64,000 nucleotides of DNA from Zobellia uliginosa (GCF_900156625.1 NZ_FTOB01000004.1:682001-746000); one strand, 5' to 3'. Counted from the first letter of the stretch, positions 43,864 through 54,600 are shown. Notes: generated by a model from the sequence alone, not told the origin. Numbers and translations are program-made.

Positions 43864-44289
43864 ATGAGTATAGTAAAAAGAAATAACCTGGTTTTTCCTT
43901 CTTTGATGAATGATATTTTTAAACCGGACTGGTTTGGAGGTATGGAAAATGTAGCGGCTAGTTCACCTGCCGTAAATATTAAGGATAATGAAAAGAGTTT
44001 TGAGCTCGATTTAATGGTTCCTGGCAGGAAAAAAGAAGATTTTAATATAGAAGTCGATGCCGATTTATTGACTATTTCTTCCGAGATCAAGAAGGAGGAA
44101 GAAACAAATGAGGAGAATTACACCCGTCGTGAGTTTAGGTTTTCGTCTTTCAAGAGGGCATTTACCCTTCCGGAAACTATCGATTCCGAAGCGATCAAGG
44201 CGGAGTATATTGATGGGGTATTAAAAATTACCTTGCCCAAAAAAGAAGAAGCTTTGCCAAAGCCAAAGCGTGTTATTGAACTAAAATAA
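43864..44289 (+). CDS. Hsp20 / alpha-crystallin family small heat-shock protein
   Basis: 141 aa from the ATG at 43864 (MSIVKRNNLVFPSLMNDIF); a longer frame from 43804 has no family similarity. The alpha-crystallin domain spans ~35-130 (SSPAVNIKDNEKSFELDLMV; FNIEVDADLLTISSE; RREFRFSSFKRAFTLPETID). It contains the A-x-x-x-x-G-V-L signature in AEYIDGVLKITLPK, with a short C-terminal tail bearing the I-x-[IL]-like RVIELK. ATP-independent holdase chaperone in the cytoplasm. No CIRCE-type element was found in the 239 bases upstream. Confidence 0.93.
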   Translation: MSIVKRNNLVFPSLMNDIFKPDWFGGMENVAASSPAVNIKDNEKSFELDLMVPGRKKEDFNIEVDADLLTISSEIKKEEETNEENYTRREFRFSSFKRAFTLPETIDSEAIKAEYIDGVLKITLPKKEEALPKPKRVIELK

Positions 44290-44683
44290 ACGGTGGTTTG
44301 TTAGGTTGGATCTTAGTGGTTTGACCTTTCATAATTCCGATTTAGATCGGGTTTTATTTAGTTGGTTGGTTAGTTGAAGAAGCCCTTTAGATTTTTCTAA
44401 AGGGCTTTTTTTATGTTTGGAATTAGCCTTAAATTACCATTGTTATCTAACCTGTTTTTTCTCGGATGGGAGGGGAGAATTCAAAAAATACGAGCTGTTT
44501 GTCCCGAAGGTAAATCGGAGTCGGAAAGGGTGTGAAATTAAAGTATTTTTATAAGGAAAACACGATTTAGTCTTGTCTAAAAATTATATTCACTTAGCTT
44601 TTAATCAGTTTTTTAGTGGTTGTTATGTAAAGATTATGTATAAGTTGATTGATTTTTGTTAAATTTTGCTTTTTATGGGGAAA
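44290..44683. other. Intergenic region between hsp20 and uvrB
   Basis: 394 bases with no gene. It contains the hsp20 terminator and, just before it, a smaller CCGAT-TTAG-ATCGG hairpin (around 44338-44351) followed by GTTTT. The rest, up to the convergent uvrB stop, is AT-rich without recognisable features. Confidence 0.6.
44380..44413 (+). terminator. Intrinsic terminator of hsp20
   Basis: AGCCCTTTAGA, TTTT loop, TCTAAAGGGCT, then a run of T: a perfect 11-bp stem. Confidence 0.92.
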
Positions 44684-46672
44684 TCAGACTTGTTCTTGCA
44701 GTGATTTTATCTCGTCTCTCAATTTTGCCGCTTGTATAAAATCGAGTTCTTTGGCGGCTTTTTCCATGGCCTTTCTTTTCTCACGGACCATTTTTTCGAT
44801 TTGGTCTTTGGTCAGATAATCGAGCTCAGGTTCCGCGGCCCGCATTTCTTCTTTTTCAAAATGGTAGGTGGATACGGAATTTTTTGCCAGTACGCTATCC
44901 AAACTTTTATTCAGGGCCTTTGGGCTAATTCCATGTTCTGTATTGTAGGCAATTTGTTTTGCCCTTCGGTAGTTGGTTTGGTCAATCGTCTGCTGCATGC
45001 TATCGGTAATTTTATCGGCATACATGATGGCCTTTCCGTTGAGGTTCCTTGCGGCCCTTCCCACCGTTTGGGTCAGTGACCTGTTGCTGCGCAGAAAACC
45101 TTCTTTGTCCGCATCTAAGATCGCTACCAATGAAACTTCCGGTAGGTCCAATCCTTCACGAAGCAGGTTCACCCCTATCAATACATCAAAAATACCTTTC
45201 CTAAGGTCTTGCATGATCTCTACGCGCTCTAAGGTATCTACATCACTGTGGATGTATCTACAGCGAACATTTATCCGTGTGAGGTATTTGGCGAGCTCTT
45301 CGGCCATTCTTTTGGTCAAGGTGGTAACCAAGGTGCGTTCGTCTTTTTCGACACGTACTTGAATCTCTTCTACAAGATCATCGATTTGATTTTGGCTGGG
45401 CCTCACCTCGATTATAGGGTCTAAGAGTCCCGTTGGCCGTATCACTTGTTCTACAAACACCCCTTGACAGAGTTGTAATTCGTAATCCGCAGGGGTTGCG
45501 CTCACATATATGGCTTGGTTTTGTAAGGCCTCGAACTCTTCAAATTTTAAAGGGCGGTTGTCCATGGCCGCGGGAAGCCTAAAACCATAGTCTACTAAAT
45601 TCACCTTTCTTGAACGGTCGCCTCCGTACATGGCGTGTACTTGTGGTATGGTTACATGACTTTCGTCGATGACCATTAAGTAATCGTCGGGAAAGTAATC
45701 GAGTAAACAGAAAGGTCTGGTTCCGGGTTCCCGGCCGTCCAAATAACGGGAGTAATTCTCTATTCCGGAACAATACCCCAATTCCCGGATCATTTCAAGG
45801 TCAAAGTTCGTCCGTTCCTCAAGGCGCTTGGCTTCCAAGGGCTTCCCGATTTCCTTAAAATAGGCTACTTGGGCCACCAAATCATCTTGAATTTGGTGAA
45901 TTGCCCCTTGGAGTATATCGGGGGAGGTAACGAACATATTGGCCGGGTAGATATTCAAAGTCTCATACACCTCGATTACGTTGTTGTTGAACGGGTCAAA
46001 AGCCTCTATTTCCTCGATTTCGTCCCCGAAAAAATGAATGCGAAAGGCGTGGTCCGCATAGCTGGGGAAGACATCCACAACATCGCCCTTCACGCGAAAA
46101 TTACCGTTTCTAAAATCGGCGGTAGTTCTTGAGTAGAGGCTCTGCACCAATTGATGTAGGAACTTGGTACGGGCGATCACTTGGTCTTTTTTGATCGAGA
46201 TGACGTTCTTTTGGAATTCCACAGGGTTTCCAATACCGTACAGACATGAGACGGAGGCGACGACCAAAACGTCGCGACGCCCTGAGAGCAAGGATGAGGT
46301 GGCGCTCAAACGTAGTTTTTCAATATCTTCGTTGATGGAGAGATCTTTCTCGATGTACAATCCGGACGAGGGTATAAAAGCTTCCGGTTGGTAATAATCG
46401 TAATACGAAACAAAATACTCCACCGCATTTTCGGGAAAAAATTGCTTGAACTCCGAGTACAATTGGGCGGCCAAGGTTTTGTTATGGGCGAGCACCAAGG
46501 TAGGGCGCTGTACTTGTTCAATAACATTGGCCACGGTAAACGTTTTACCCGAACCGGTCACCCCTAAAAGGGTTTGGTAGCGTTCACCGGTTTCCATTCC
46601 CTCAACAAGTTGTTTTATGGCTTGGGGTTGATCGCCGGTCGGTTTGAACTCTGAGACTACTTTAAATTTCAT
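44684..46672 (-). CDS. uvrB: Excinuclease ABC subunit B
   Basis: 662 aa, normal for UvrB, the helicase-like damage-verification subunit of nucleotide excision repair. Walker A GVTGSGKT (~40), the damage-probing beta-hairpin YYDYYQPEAFIPSSGLYIEK (~92), DESH box VIDESHVT (~340), helicase motif V/VI NLLREGLDLPEVSLVAILDA (~505) and TQTVGRAARNLNGK (~540), and a C-terminal UVR domain MEKAAKELDFIQAAKLRDEI (~635) that contacts UvrC. Single gene, 59 bases from the decayed T9SS gene. High confidence. Confidence 0.98.
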   Translation of the reverse strand: MKFKVVSEFKPTGDQPQAIKQLVEGMETGERYQTLLGVTGSGKTFTVANVIEQVQRPTLVLAHNKTLAAQLYSEFKQFFPENAVEYFVSYYDYYQPEAFIPSSGLYIEKDLSINEDIEKLRLSATSSLLSGRRDVLVVASVSCLYGIGNPVEFQKNVISIKKDQVIARTKFLHQLVQSLYSRTTADFRNGNFRVKGDVVDVFPSYADHAFRIHFFGDEIEEIEAFDPFNNNVIEVYETLNIYPANMFVTSPDILQGAIHQIQDDLVAQVAYFKEIGKPLEAKRLEERTNFDLEMIRELGYCSGIENYSRYLDGREPGTRPFCLLDYFPDDYLMVIDESHVTIPQVHAMYGGDRSRKVNLVDYGFRLPAAMDNRPLKFEEFEALQNQAIYVSATPADYELQLCQGVFVEQVIRPTGLLDPIIEVRPSQNQIDDLVEEIQVRVEKDERTLVTTLTKRMAEELAKYLTRINVRCRYIHSDVDTLERVEIMQDLRKGIFDVLIGVNLLREGLDLPEVSLVAILDADKEGFLRSNRSLTQTVGRAARNLNGKAIMYADKITDSMQQTIDQTNYRRAKQIAYNTEHGISPKALNKSLDSVLAKNSVSTYHFEKEEMRAAEPELDYLTKDQIEKMVREKRKAMEKAAKELDFIQAAKLRDEIKSLQEQV

Positions 46673-46731
46673 TCCTTAAAATTACAAAAGAAGTGTGATT
46701 TAAAGGGGTTCAATTCAAATATTCCGTGCAT

Positions 46732-47455
46732 CTATCGGAGTACTGAAAAATGACCTGTATAGGTTTTACCCGAATCGGAGCTTTGAAACAAGTACCAATA
46801 ATCCGTTTCAGGTAGTTTTCGTGATTTTTCGGTGCCGTCCCAGCCCGTATATAAATCATCGGTAGAATAAATTACTCTACCATACCTGTCGAGGATACGT
46901 AATTTACCCGATTGTCCGCAAGGATTTTTTTTAGGCACGAACAAATCAAAACCACCATGACCCATAGGTCTATCGACCAGAATGTAGTACTGTTCTCCTG
47001 CAGTAACGGGAATAGGGGCAACGAAGCCATTACCATCTGGCCCTGGACCTTCGTTTTGGTCTACTTCGTTTTCGCTTAACCCTGTTATATTATCTTCTAA
47101 AGAAGCTTGGAGCGGATTTGTGGTAGCGCGTCCGGATGGGACTATCCCGGTTCTGGCAATCACTATTTGGACCAGAAATAAAAAAGTCATAATCAATTTC
47201 TAAATCACCATCCTTAGGTTGGATCGAGAAAGCCAGTCAGCCTTTATCGGCGATGGTAACATTTATCCATATGTTATTGACCTCTTGGTTTACACATGGA
47301 TTTGTAGCGGAATCTAATTCTTGTATGCCAAAACCTGAGGCATTACTTGAAATATCGCTATTTCCACAAACAACAATAGTATCGATACAGTCATTTGCTT
47401 GCTGGGATGTGCCACGGAAAAAGCTTGAAACAAAAATTAGTGTAAACAAAAATTT
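46732..47455 (-). pseudogene. Decayed T9SS type B sorting-domain protein
   Basis: Three remnants read as one ancestral protein. (1) 47449-47237 encodes a signal-like start, then CIDTIVVCGNSDISSNASGF and NNIWINVTIADKG, ending at an in-frame TGA (47239-47237). (2) The same frame continues LAFSIQPKDGDLEIDYDFFI and SGPNSDCQNRDSPIR, then is lost by a one-base shift near 47126-47132. (3) The next frame continues ATTNPLQASLEDNITGLSEN, GPGPDGNGFVAPIPVTAGEQ and YYILVDRP, then jumps after GHGGFDL directly into the end of a gliding-motility C-terminal domain (LRILDRYGRVIYSTDDLYTG to GHFSVLR), missing the usual FFTPNGDG start. So there is a stop, a frameshift and an internal deletion. No ATG start remains. 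Confidence 0.8.
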
Positions 47456-47463
47456 TATTGTGT

Positions 47464-47494
47464 TCGATTATATTCCAAGGTCGGATATAATCGA
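47464..47494. repeat. Inverted repeat between ABC permease and decayed gene
   Basis: TCGATTATAT / ATATAATCGA, 10-bp perfect arms with an 11-base loop. It lies 95 bases past the permease stop; no strong T-run follows. It may be a weak terminator or the old operator of the decayed gene. Confidence 0.5.
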
Positions 47495-47588
47495 AAGGCT
47501 AGGTAGCCAATAATTCGAAGGGATACATACTAGAAAACTAGGGCCTATTTCTACTGGATTACCGGTAGAAAACGTAAAGAATTAGCTT

Positions 47589-48422
47589 TTATAAATCCCG
47601 TTTTTTCAAAAGGGCATAGGAACCGTAAATAAAAATGGCCGTCCATGCCAACACAATAAGTATTTCGTACCAATGTACGTGATAGTTTAGAACAATTTCC
47701 TCTCCCATTTGGTTGACCGCGGTCTGTACGGCGCTCAATCGGGAGAAGGGTTCTTTTATCAGGTTCCACATGGCATTTAAGGGAAAAAAGCCCATAACAA
47801 AATCGGTGGTCTCCCCATCAAAAAAACGCCACCTGATGATGCCGCGTACAAAGGTCTCAAATACTTGCCATAGGATTAGAAACCCCAATGCAAAAGCCGA
47901 CCTTTTTACCAAGATGCCCAAGAAGAGGCAGAAAGAGAAAAAACCGACCAGTTTAACAAAAAACGCAAGGAGGAACTCCAATCCCGAAAAGATAATACCG
48001 ATTTCGTTAAAGTCGGAATAGATAAGCCCCAAAATAAGGGATACTACAAATACAAAGACTGTTGATGCTAAGGCGAAGGAAATGACGGTAAGAAACTTCG
48101 ATAGAATAAATTCCTTTTTTGAAAGTCCGTCTATCAAGTTTTGCTTAATGGTCTTGTTACTGTATTCGTTGGCCATCATGGACACGATGACAATGGCCAG
48201 AAACAATTTGAAAAATGCGGTTATAAAAGCGTTGAAGTGCCATATGTAGGGAAAGTTAAAAATCCCCTGTTCGGCCAAATGAAACTTTATCGGTCCGATA
48301 TCGAATTTAACCGCGGCGACTAAGGCAATGGAACTAAGAAGCACAAAGTAGGACAGGATTAAAATCTTGCTGGCCCTGTTGTTCCACAGTTTTATGAATT
48401 CTATTTGTAAGAGTCGAGTCAT
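47589..48422 (-). CDS. ABC-2 type transporter permease
   Basis: 277 aa with six predicted transmembrane segments. The N-terminal helix follows MTRLLQIEFIKLWNNRASKI, typical of ABC-2 permeases of the bacitracin/lantibiotic-exporter type, and a large periplasmic loop separates segments 1 and 2. It lies 5 bases behind its ATPase gene on the same strand. The pair forms an exporter of unknown substrate; antibiotic self-protection or lipid export are known roles of relatives. Confidence 0.85.
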   Translation of the reverse strand: MTRLLQIEFIKLWNNRASKILILSYFVLLSSIALVAAVKFDIGPIKFHLAEQGIFNFPYIWHFNAFITAFFKLFLAIVIVSMMANEYSNKTIKQNLIDGLSKKEFILSKFLTVISFALASTVFVFVVSLILGLIYSDFNEIGIIFSGLEFLLAFFVKLVGFFSFCLFLGILVKRSAFALGFLILWQVFETFVRGIIRWRFFDGETTDFVMGFFPLNAMWNLIKEPFSRLSAVQTAVNQMGEEIVLNYHVHWYEILIVLAWTAIFIYGSYALLKKRDL

Positions 48423-48427
48423 GGCTT

Positions 48428-49330
48428 TTAGTTGGATTGGTTTTTGGTCAAGGTCAAGAATTGCTCTTCAAGGCTTTCTTTTCTTTTAACTAGGTGAGAT
48501 AGTACAATACCTTGGTCAAACAGGGTTTTATTAAGTTTGCCGGCATCCATCTCTTCTTTTAAAAAGGCGGTGATATGGCCGTTTTCCAATTTTATTTGTC
48601 CGAAACTTGCGTGCTTTTCCAAGTAGGTTTTTAATTTGTCGAGGTCATGGGTCTTAAGCTCAAAAAAACCGTGACTTGCTAACAAGCCGTCGACACGACC
48701 GGAGTATAATTTTTCTCCTTTTCTTAAGATGATAACATGGCTACAGACCTTTTCGACTTCGTCAAGTAGGTGAGATGCCAATAAAATGGTCGTGCCCTGT
48801 GAGGCGATTTTCTTTATGATTTCCCGTATTTGGTGAATACCTTGGGGGTCGAGTCCGTTTGTCGGTTCGTCGAGAATTAAGATTTCGGGATCGTTGAGTA
48901 GGGCAGAGGCAATGGCCAAGCGTTGTTTCATTCCTAGGGAATAGGTTCTGAACTTACTGTCCTTACGATCGAGCAATCCGACAAGTTCTAGCTTTTCCTC
49001 TATTTTTTCTTCGCCGACCTCTTTAATCTTACAGACCAATTTCAGGTTTTGGACGGCGGTCATGTACGGGTAGAAATTAGGTCTTTCAATGATGGCACCG
49101 ACCCTTTTTAAGGCTTCATGGGTCGTTGAAGAGCCATCGAACCACTCGAAATCTCCGTCGGTTCGGTTCACGACGTTGAGAACAATGCCCAGAGTGGTGG
49201 ACTTTCCACTTCCGTTAGGGCCTAGAATACCGTAGACATGGCCTTTTTCAATCGAAAATGAAAGGTCTTTGACGGCGGTCAGGTACCCGAATTTTTTGGT
49301 GAGTTGGTTAACGCTTAGAATGGTGCTCAC
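48428..49330 (-). CDS. ABC transporter ATP-binding protein
   Basis: 300 aa. Walker A GPNGSGKST (~40), Q-loop region AIIERPNFYPYMTAVQNL (~92), signature YSLGMKQRLAIASALL (~133), Walker B ILILDEPTNGLDPQG (~152, catalytic Glu present) and switch His in LLASHLLDEVEK (~190). The C-terminal ~80 residues are a regulatory extension seen in BcrA-type ATPases. The start codon is GTG (complement of 49328-49330) and no Shine-Dalgarno is visible; an 8-bp inverted repeat covers it. The permease follows after 5 bases. Confidence 0.9.
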   Translation of the reverse strand: MSTILSVNQLTKKFGYLTAVKDLSFSIEKGHVYGILGPNGSGKSTTLGIVLNVVNRTDGDFEWFDGSSTTHEALKRVGAIIERPNFYPYMTAVQNLKLVCKIKEVGEEKIEEKLELVGLLDRKDSKFRTYSLGMKQRLAIASALLNDPEILILDEPTNGLDPQGIHQIREIIKKIASQGTTILLASHLLDEVEKVCSHVIILRKGEKLYSGRVDGLLASHGFFELKTHDLDKLKTYLEKHASFGQIKLENGHITAFLKEEMDAGKLNKTLFDQGIVLSHLVKRKESLEEQFLTLTKNQSN

Positions 49331-49369
49331 GTCAAGTGTTTTTTTAGATGGATTACTTAGTACTTGACG
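49330..49369 (-). promoter_or_regulatory. Inverted repeat covering the GTG start of the ABC ATPase gene
   Basis: CGTCAAGT (49330-49337) and ACTTGACG (49362-49369), 8-bp perfect arms and a 24-base loop. On the mRNA the second arm runs into the start codon, so pairing could hide it. Confidence 0.5.
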
Positions 49370-49399
49370 AGATACTTTATGGAATGTTACATAAAACTA

Positions 49400-51448
49400 C
49401 TAATTTCTATTTACGCGGTAGGTGATTTTTCTATTCGTTATCACGCTAGTAGGTCTACTCTTGTTTACTGTCACGGTTTCGGAAGGGTCGTCCGTAGTGA
49501 TATTGGAGTCGACCTGGTCTTGACTATTGCTTACCGTATTCGTATAGTTTGCAGTTGTCATATAGATATTGTCTAAACTGGCCCTAGTGACCAAGGTCAA
49601 AGTTTCTAGGTCACCGGAAGTCATACCTCCAACATTCCAATCGGGGTAAGTGAACGTTCCTTTGGATACGGAAGAGGAGATATATTCTAGACCAGGGGGT
49701 AAAACGTCGGTCAAGACCAGGTTGGTGACCGGGTCTATACCTAAGGTTTCAACGGTAATCGTAAAAGTGACCGTATCTCCTTCGGTAACCGTATTTTGGT
49801 CCGCATCTTTTCTTAGAATGATATCGGGTTCGCAATAGTAAGCGGTCAAAGGTTGCGAATCATAGGTACAGCCTCCTTTTGTAACCCGTACGTAGTAATC
49901 GCCTGCATTAGTCGGTGTATATGAGGCACTATTTGCACCTGCGATCAAAGCGCCGTTTTCAAACCATTGGTAATCATCAAAGTTGGGGTCGACAACGACC
50001 ACTTCTGCGTTGGGCAAGCAACCGCCGCCAGTTACTTGTAAGTCTACTTCCGGTACGGTATCAAAGCCTGAAAAATATCCGGCAATACCTCTAGCTCCAC
50101 TAAAACCGATAAATCCAACAGCAATTGGTCCCGTTGATTCTACGGTTACATCTCCGGTTAAACCCGCCACATAATAAGTTTTCCATAAGCTTGTTCCGGC
50201 AACTGCGGAAGGGGCGGGGAGGGCTACCGGTCCACTACCATCCGTTACCGTAATATTGGCATCTGGGGTTGAAGTAGAGGCAATTAGGGTTACCCCACCT
50301 GTCATGGTTATTCCTGCGGCATCTTCTATGTGCGTAATATTATCTACCGTATCGGGTAACAAACAGTTTACGGGGGCGATAAAGTTTAAGCCTTGGGTGT
50401 AAATAGCGCTTGCGCCTGCCATTAGTTGATAGGCATAGGCATCCTTTGAAGTGGTTACGTACATATTTCCTCCTGCGGAAGAAACCGAGTAATTGCTTTC
50501 GGGTATCTCAAAATAATCCCCATCATTTATAGTGGCAATAGGGGTGGTACTTCCGTTGACATAGATATTGGTGCCGTTTTGGGTACCGATAATAATTGGT
50601 TTTTCTGTTTCACTGGTACCGTTTCCTCTAATAAAAACATATTCCTTTCCCAGTTTATTTTGGGGTACCGGTTGGTCAATTGCAGCATCCCTACCCGTGT
50701 AACCGGTCCTAACACTTGTGTTAAGTCCCCCATTACTAATAACGATAGGTTTATTGGAAATCACGTCAGCTCCTAGCCAGCCGTCGGCATTTGCGGGAGT
50801 TTCACCAACATAGGCCTCAAAGACAAAAGATTCGTTGGCGTCTAAATTAATGGTGTAAGAATCAGCAGTTATTCCGTCTCTATCACTGCCCAACCGAAAT
50901 TCACAACCTGGGTCATAACCTGAAACTGTTACCGTAGTGCCATCTTCGGTAGCCATTATCCCCAGTGAATTTGTTAGACTTCCTTGAGTTCCTTTATTCG
51001 GGGTTCCTCCCCACTTAAAATGGGTTCCCATTGCCTGCCTTCCCTTACTGGTCAAGGAAGTTGCTTGTGAACCGGACCTACCTCTGTAGTTCACATAGAA
51101 TTTTTGGCCGCCTGGAGCTTCCAAGCGTAATCCACCACCTGTAAGGACTACTCCCGTACTATCATTGACCATCATGGTAATGTTGTTGTCCCCATTGGCC
51201 AGTACTATTTCTTGAGGCGTAGTTTTGGATAGGGTAGTAGTGGAATATGTTGTGGTAGACGTACCTTGATATATGTTAACGGGAAAAGCCGTGGTTTCCG
51301 GAGTGGATAAATAAATACTCTGTTGCGTAACAGCTTGGTTGTTGCCACCTTGTTTTAATGGTGGCAGATAATGAAGGTCGCTCAGCTGTGAAAACCCTGC
51401 GACAGACATCATAAAAAAAAGTATAAACGAAAATAACTTTAGTCCCAT
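49400..51448 (-). CDS. Secreted IgGFc-binding-like surface protein (short paralogue)
   Basis: 682 aa. Signal peptide ~1-19 (LKLFSFILFFMMSVAGFS). Residues ~20-470 match the IgGFc-binding-protein N-terminal-like region: QLSDLHYLPPLKQG, FYVNYRG, GIMATEDGTTVTVSGYDPGC, VISNGGLNT, KLGKEYVFIRGNG, VTTSKDAYAYQLMAG. An Ig-like module follows (DDYQWFENGALIAGANSASY, ~490), then a DUF11 module (ADQNTVTEGDTVTFTITVET, ~550-650). The last residues (NRKITYRVNRN) are not a recognisable T9SS sorting domain. The N-terminal two-thirds align closely with the 4110-aa protein that lies upstream in the same orientation. Secreted or surface-bound; an adhesion role is inferred. Confidence 0.82.
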   Translation of the reverse strand: MGLKLFSFILFFMMSVAGFSQLSDLHYLPPLKQGGNNQAVTQQSIYLSTPETTAFPVNIYQGTSTTTYSTTTLSKTTPQEIVLANGDNNITMMVNDSTGVVLTGGGLRLEAPGGQKFYVNYRGRSGSQATSLTSKGRQAMGTHFKWGGTPNKGTQGSLTNSLGIMATEDGTTVTVSGYDPGCEFRLGSDRDGITADSYTINLDANESFVFEAYVGETPANADGWLGADVISNKPIVISNGGLNTSVRTGYTGRDAAIDQPVPQNKLGKEYVFIRGNGTSETEKPIIIGTQNGTNIYVNGSTTPIATINDGDYFEIPESNYSVSSAGGNMYVTTSKDAYAYQLMAGASAIYTQGLNFIAPVNCLLPDTVDNITHIEDAAGITMTGGVTLIASTSTPDANITVTDGSGPVALPAPSAVAGTSLWKTYYVAGLTGDVTVESTGPIAVGFIGFSGARGIAGYFSGFDTVPEVDLQVTGGGCLPNAEVVVVDPNFDDYQWFENGALIAGANSASYTPTNAGDYYVRVTKGGCTYDSQPLTAYYCEPDIILRKDADQNTVTEGDTVTFTITVETLGIDPVTNLVLTDVLPPGLEYISSSVSKGTFTYPDWNVGGMTSGDLETLTLVTRASLDNIYMTTANYTNTVSNSQDQVDSNITTDDPSETVTVNKSRPTSVITNRKITYRVNRN

Positions 51449-51545
51449 TTTGAAACGCTAGCGAATGAATGTTTATCAAATCAACTCAAATTGTAGCATG
51501 TTGGCAAATATTAGTTGTCAAAACCTTGTTTGTAGTTGTTATCGG

Positions 51546-51584
51546 TAAAAAAAACAAAGGCAGTTACCTTTGTAACTGCCTTTA
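51546..51584 (-). terminator. Intrinsic terminator of the giant surface protein gene
   Basis: On the minus strand AAAGGCAGTTAC, AAAG loop, GTAACTGCCTTT, then G and eight T: a perfect 12-bp stem. Confidence 0.93.
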
Positions 51585-51601
51585 TTTTAGTTGATTGTTG
51601 T

Positions 51602-54600
51602 TTATCGGTAGAGGGTGAAATGTCCGACAAATTCCCTTGTGTCGGCCTCACCGTTCAATTTAATGATGTACCAGTAATCTCCAGAAGGAAGCTCTGAGTC
51701 TTGGTAAATCCCACTCCAACCATCTTGGTTGTCTCTAAAGCGGTATACGGTACGACCGTATCTGTCATAGATACTGATAAAGATATTCGGGAATATTTCA
51801 ATGTTTTTCGGTTTCCAAACGTCATTGGCACCGTCTCCGTTAGGCGTAAAGAAATTGGGGATCTCGATATCAATAAATTCCATAAAGATACTTTCGGTAG
51901 TCTCGCAGCCGTTTTCATCGACTACGGTAACCAAGTAGGTATCCGTTTTGGTGATATAGAAGACATTGTCGGAACCATTGTTGGTATCACCGAAATAATA
52001 GGTATAACCTTCCCTACCACCACTTACCGTTGCGGTAATCTCGTTGATATTGGTCTGTTCTACCGTTAGGCTCAATGGATCGAACGACTCTACCTCAAAT
52101 TCGTAGGTCGCCATACAGCCGTTCGCATGTGAAATGGCAATGTAATGGGAACCAGGAGCAAGATCCCTAAAGAATGGATTCAGTTGCATTTCAGATGGAT
52201 CAGTGGTATCTAGGCCGAACAGCACGTCTTTTTCTATGCTCGTATCATCAAGAACTATATTCACGTAATTGTTAGGTGTATTGCCGTTACATCCGTAGAC
52301 GGGTTGTACAAAAGCGCCTAGGTTGACTCCTTGGTCTATGGTTACCGAGATATTCTCTTCACAGCCCTGGGCGTCTTGAACATAGATGATATAGAATCCA
52401 GCTGCCAAACCGGTCAAACTGGTGCGGTCTTGAACAAAATCGGTTTCTGTTGACAAGCGTGTGCTATATGGGCCCGTGCCACCGGTAATGGTCAATTCAA
52501 TGGCTCCATTTTCCTCGCCTACACATATCTCGGGTGATGCAGTTGCAGTTACCTCAAGTACGGTTGGTTCGGTTATGGTAGCGTCGATCACCTCAAAACA
52601 TCCGTTGGAGTCTTGTGCAATAATGGTATAATCGCCTGGGGCCAGTTCTTCAAAAACATTGGTATTGCTAAACCGACTTAAGTTCGGGGAAATGGCATAT
52701 TGATAGGTGCCCGTTCCGCCAGTCATGTTCACCACGATGTTACCGTCATTGGCACTATTACAGGTGACATTGTTGATTTCGGTGTCGACCGCTAAAGGCG
52801 TAGGCTCGTCTATGCGGATTTCTTGGGAAACCAGTTCGCAATCTTCGCTCTGTACCCTTACGAAGTAGCTTCCCATTGGCAGGTCGGTAAATAGACCCGA
52901 TACTTGGTTTGCCCGTATCTCGTTGGTAAGTGTGGCATCGGAGAAAAGCGCATATTGGTAATTGCCCAATCCGCCTTCGGCCTCGGCCTCGATGGCTGCC
53001 GTGCTTTGTCCGTTACAGTTGACCGTAGCGGCCGAATCGTCTATGGAAACCTGTAGCGGTTCTATCGGATTAATGGTGACCCTGTTGGTCAGTACGGAGA
53101 CACAATTGAAACTATCGCGGATGTAATACTCATAAACACCGGGCGTGATGTTGGTGAACAAATGACTGTTCGGGCCACTGGTTTCGTTCATGACATTGTA
53201 GGTAGTTCCATCCGTACTCCACATATAGGGTGCGGTACCGCCCGAAGCCGTCAATAGCAATTCGGCATCGGACTGGCAGGTCAATCGTTGTGCCGTTACC
53301 AATTGTCCCCCTACTTCAGTAGGTTCAACAATTTCTTCAACCGCGGTTTCAAAGCTACAGTTCATATCATCTAAAATGGTGATGCTATAGAAACCGGACC
53401 TTAAATTATTGAAGGTGGCCGTCGTTTGTGAACTTGATGTTTGCAATTGGATAGTACCTGTTGCATCGGCATAGGTGTTGAGAATGTACCTGTAATTTGA
53501 GGTTACATTTCTTGGGGCGACCGCGGCCGTCACGGATGCATCCGTATCGTCTTTACATGCAAGTGTCGTACTCGTAATGCTTGCGGAAATCGGGTCGGGT
53601 ACGACGAGTTCGAAGGCATTGGCGAAAGTCGGGTTACAACCTAAATTATCGGTTACTTCCACGGTATACTGTCCGGCCCCCAATCCTTGGAAAAGGAAAC
53701 TATGTACTTGGTTGGCCGTGTACGTTGTGCCTGAGGCATTATGGGTCAAGATAATGTCATAGGGTGCTTCGCCTCCTAGGGGTGCGATATTGGCACTACC
53801 AAGATCATTGGTACAACCTACGTCTTCCGTATCGATTGTTGCCAAGGTTATCGGTGCGCTTGGTGTGGTAATGGTAAAAGAACGGACTTGACTACAATTC
53901 GGCAAATCGTCTTGTACCACTTCTACCAAATAATTTCCGGCAGGTACGGCGATGTCAGAGGTAGGCCCTACATTGATAGAATTCCCCGTGATTACTGCCG
54001 GTCCGTCGTCGGAGCGGTCCGCAGGGGTACCATTGGTGTCGTAGATATAGTATGAGAATCCTGTGGTATACGTAGCGTCTACGAGGGTCAATCGTATGCT
54101 GCCGTTATCGCCATGACAGATTACATCGGACAGCTTTTCAACGATGACATCAAACGTATTGGGTTCTTCTACCGTATGGGTTCGGGTAATTTCACATCCT
54201 GTGGTGATATTTCGAATACCAAAGGTATAGGTGCCTACGGCCAAATTCAAGAACTGGTTCGAAGCTTGGTATGTGGCAGACGGTAGTTGCCTGAACTCAT
54301 AGTTGCCAGGGTTGGATGTAAAGTCGGTAAAAGTGCTGCTAACATCTATACTGATATCTTCACCACTGTTAATACAGCTTATATCCCTATCTACGGTTAT
54401 GGTAGCATCTACCAAGGCATCGTAGGCGTTTACGGTAACGGTTTGTTCGGCAGAGCATCCGGCATCATCGAATACACGTACAATGACATTGCCGCCGGCA
54501 AAATCCGTATAGGTATATGTCGGGCTTGACCCACTTTGCAAAATAGTACCGGTTGCAACATCTTCGAACTCGTAACGGGAATAGGTGCTGCTGCCACCTG

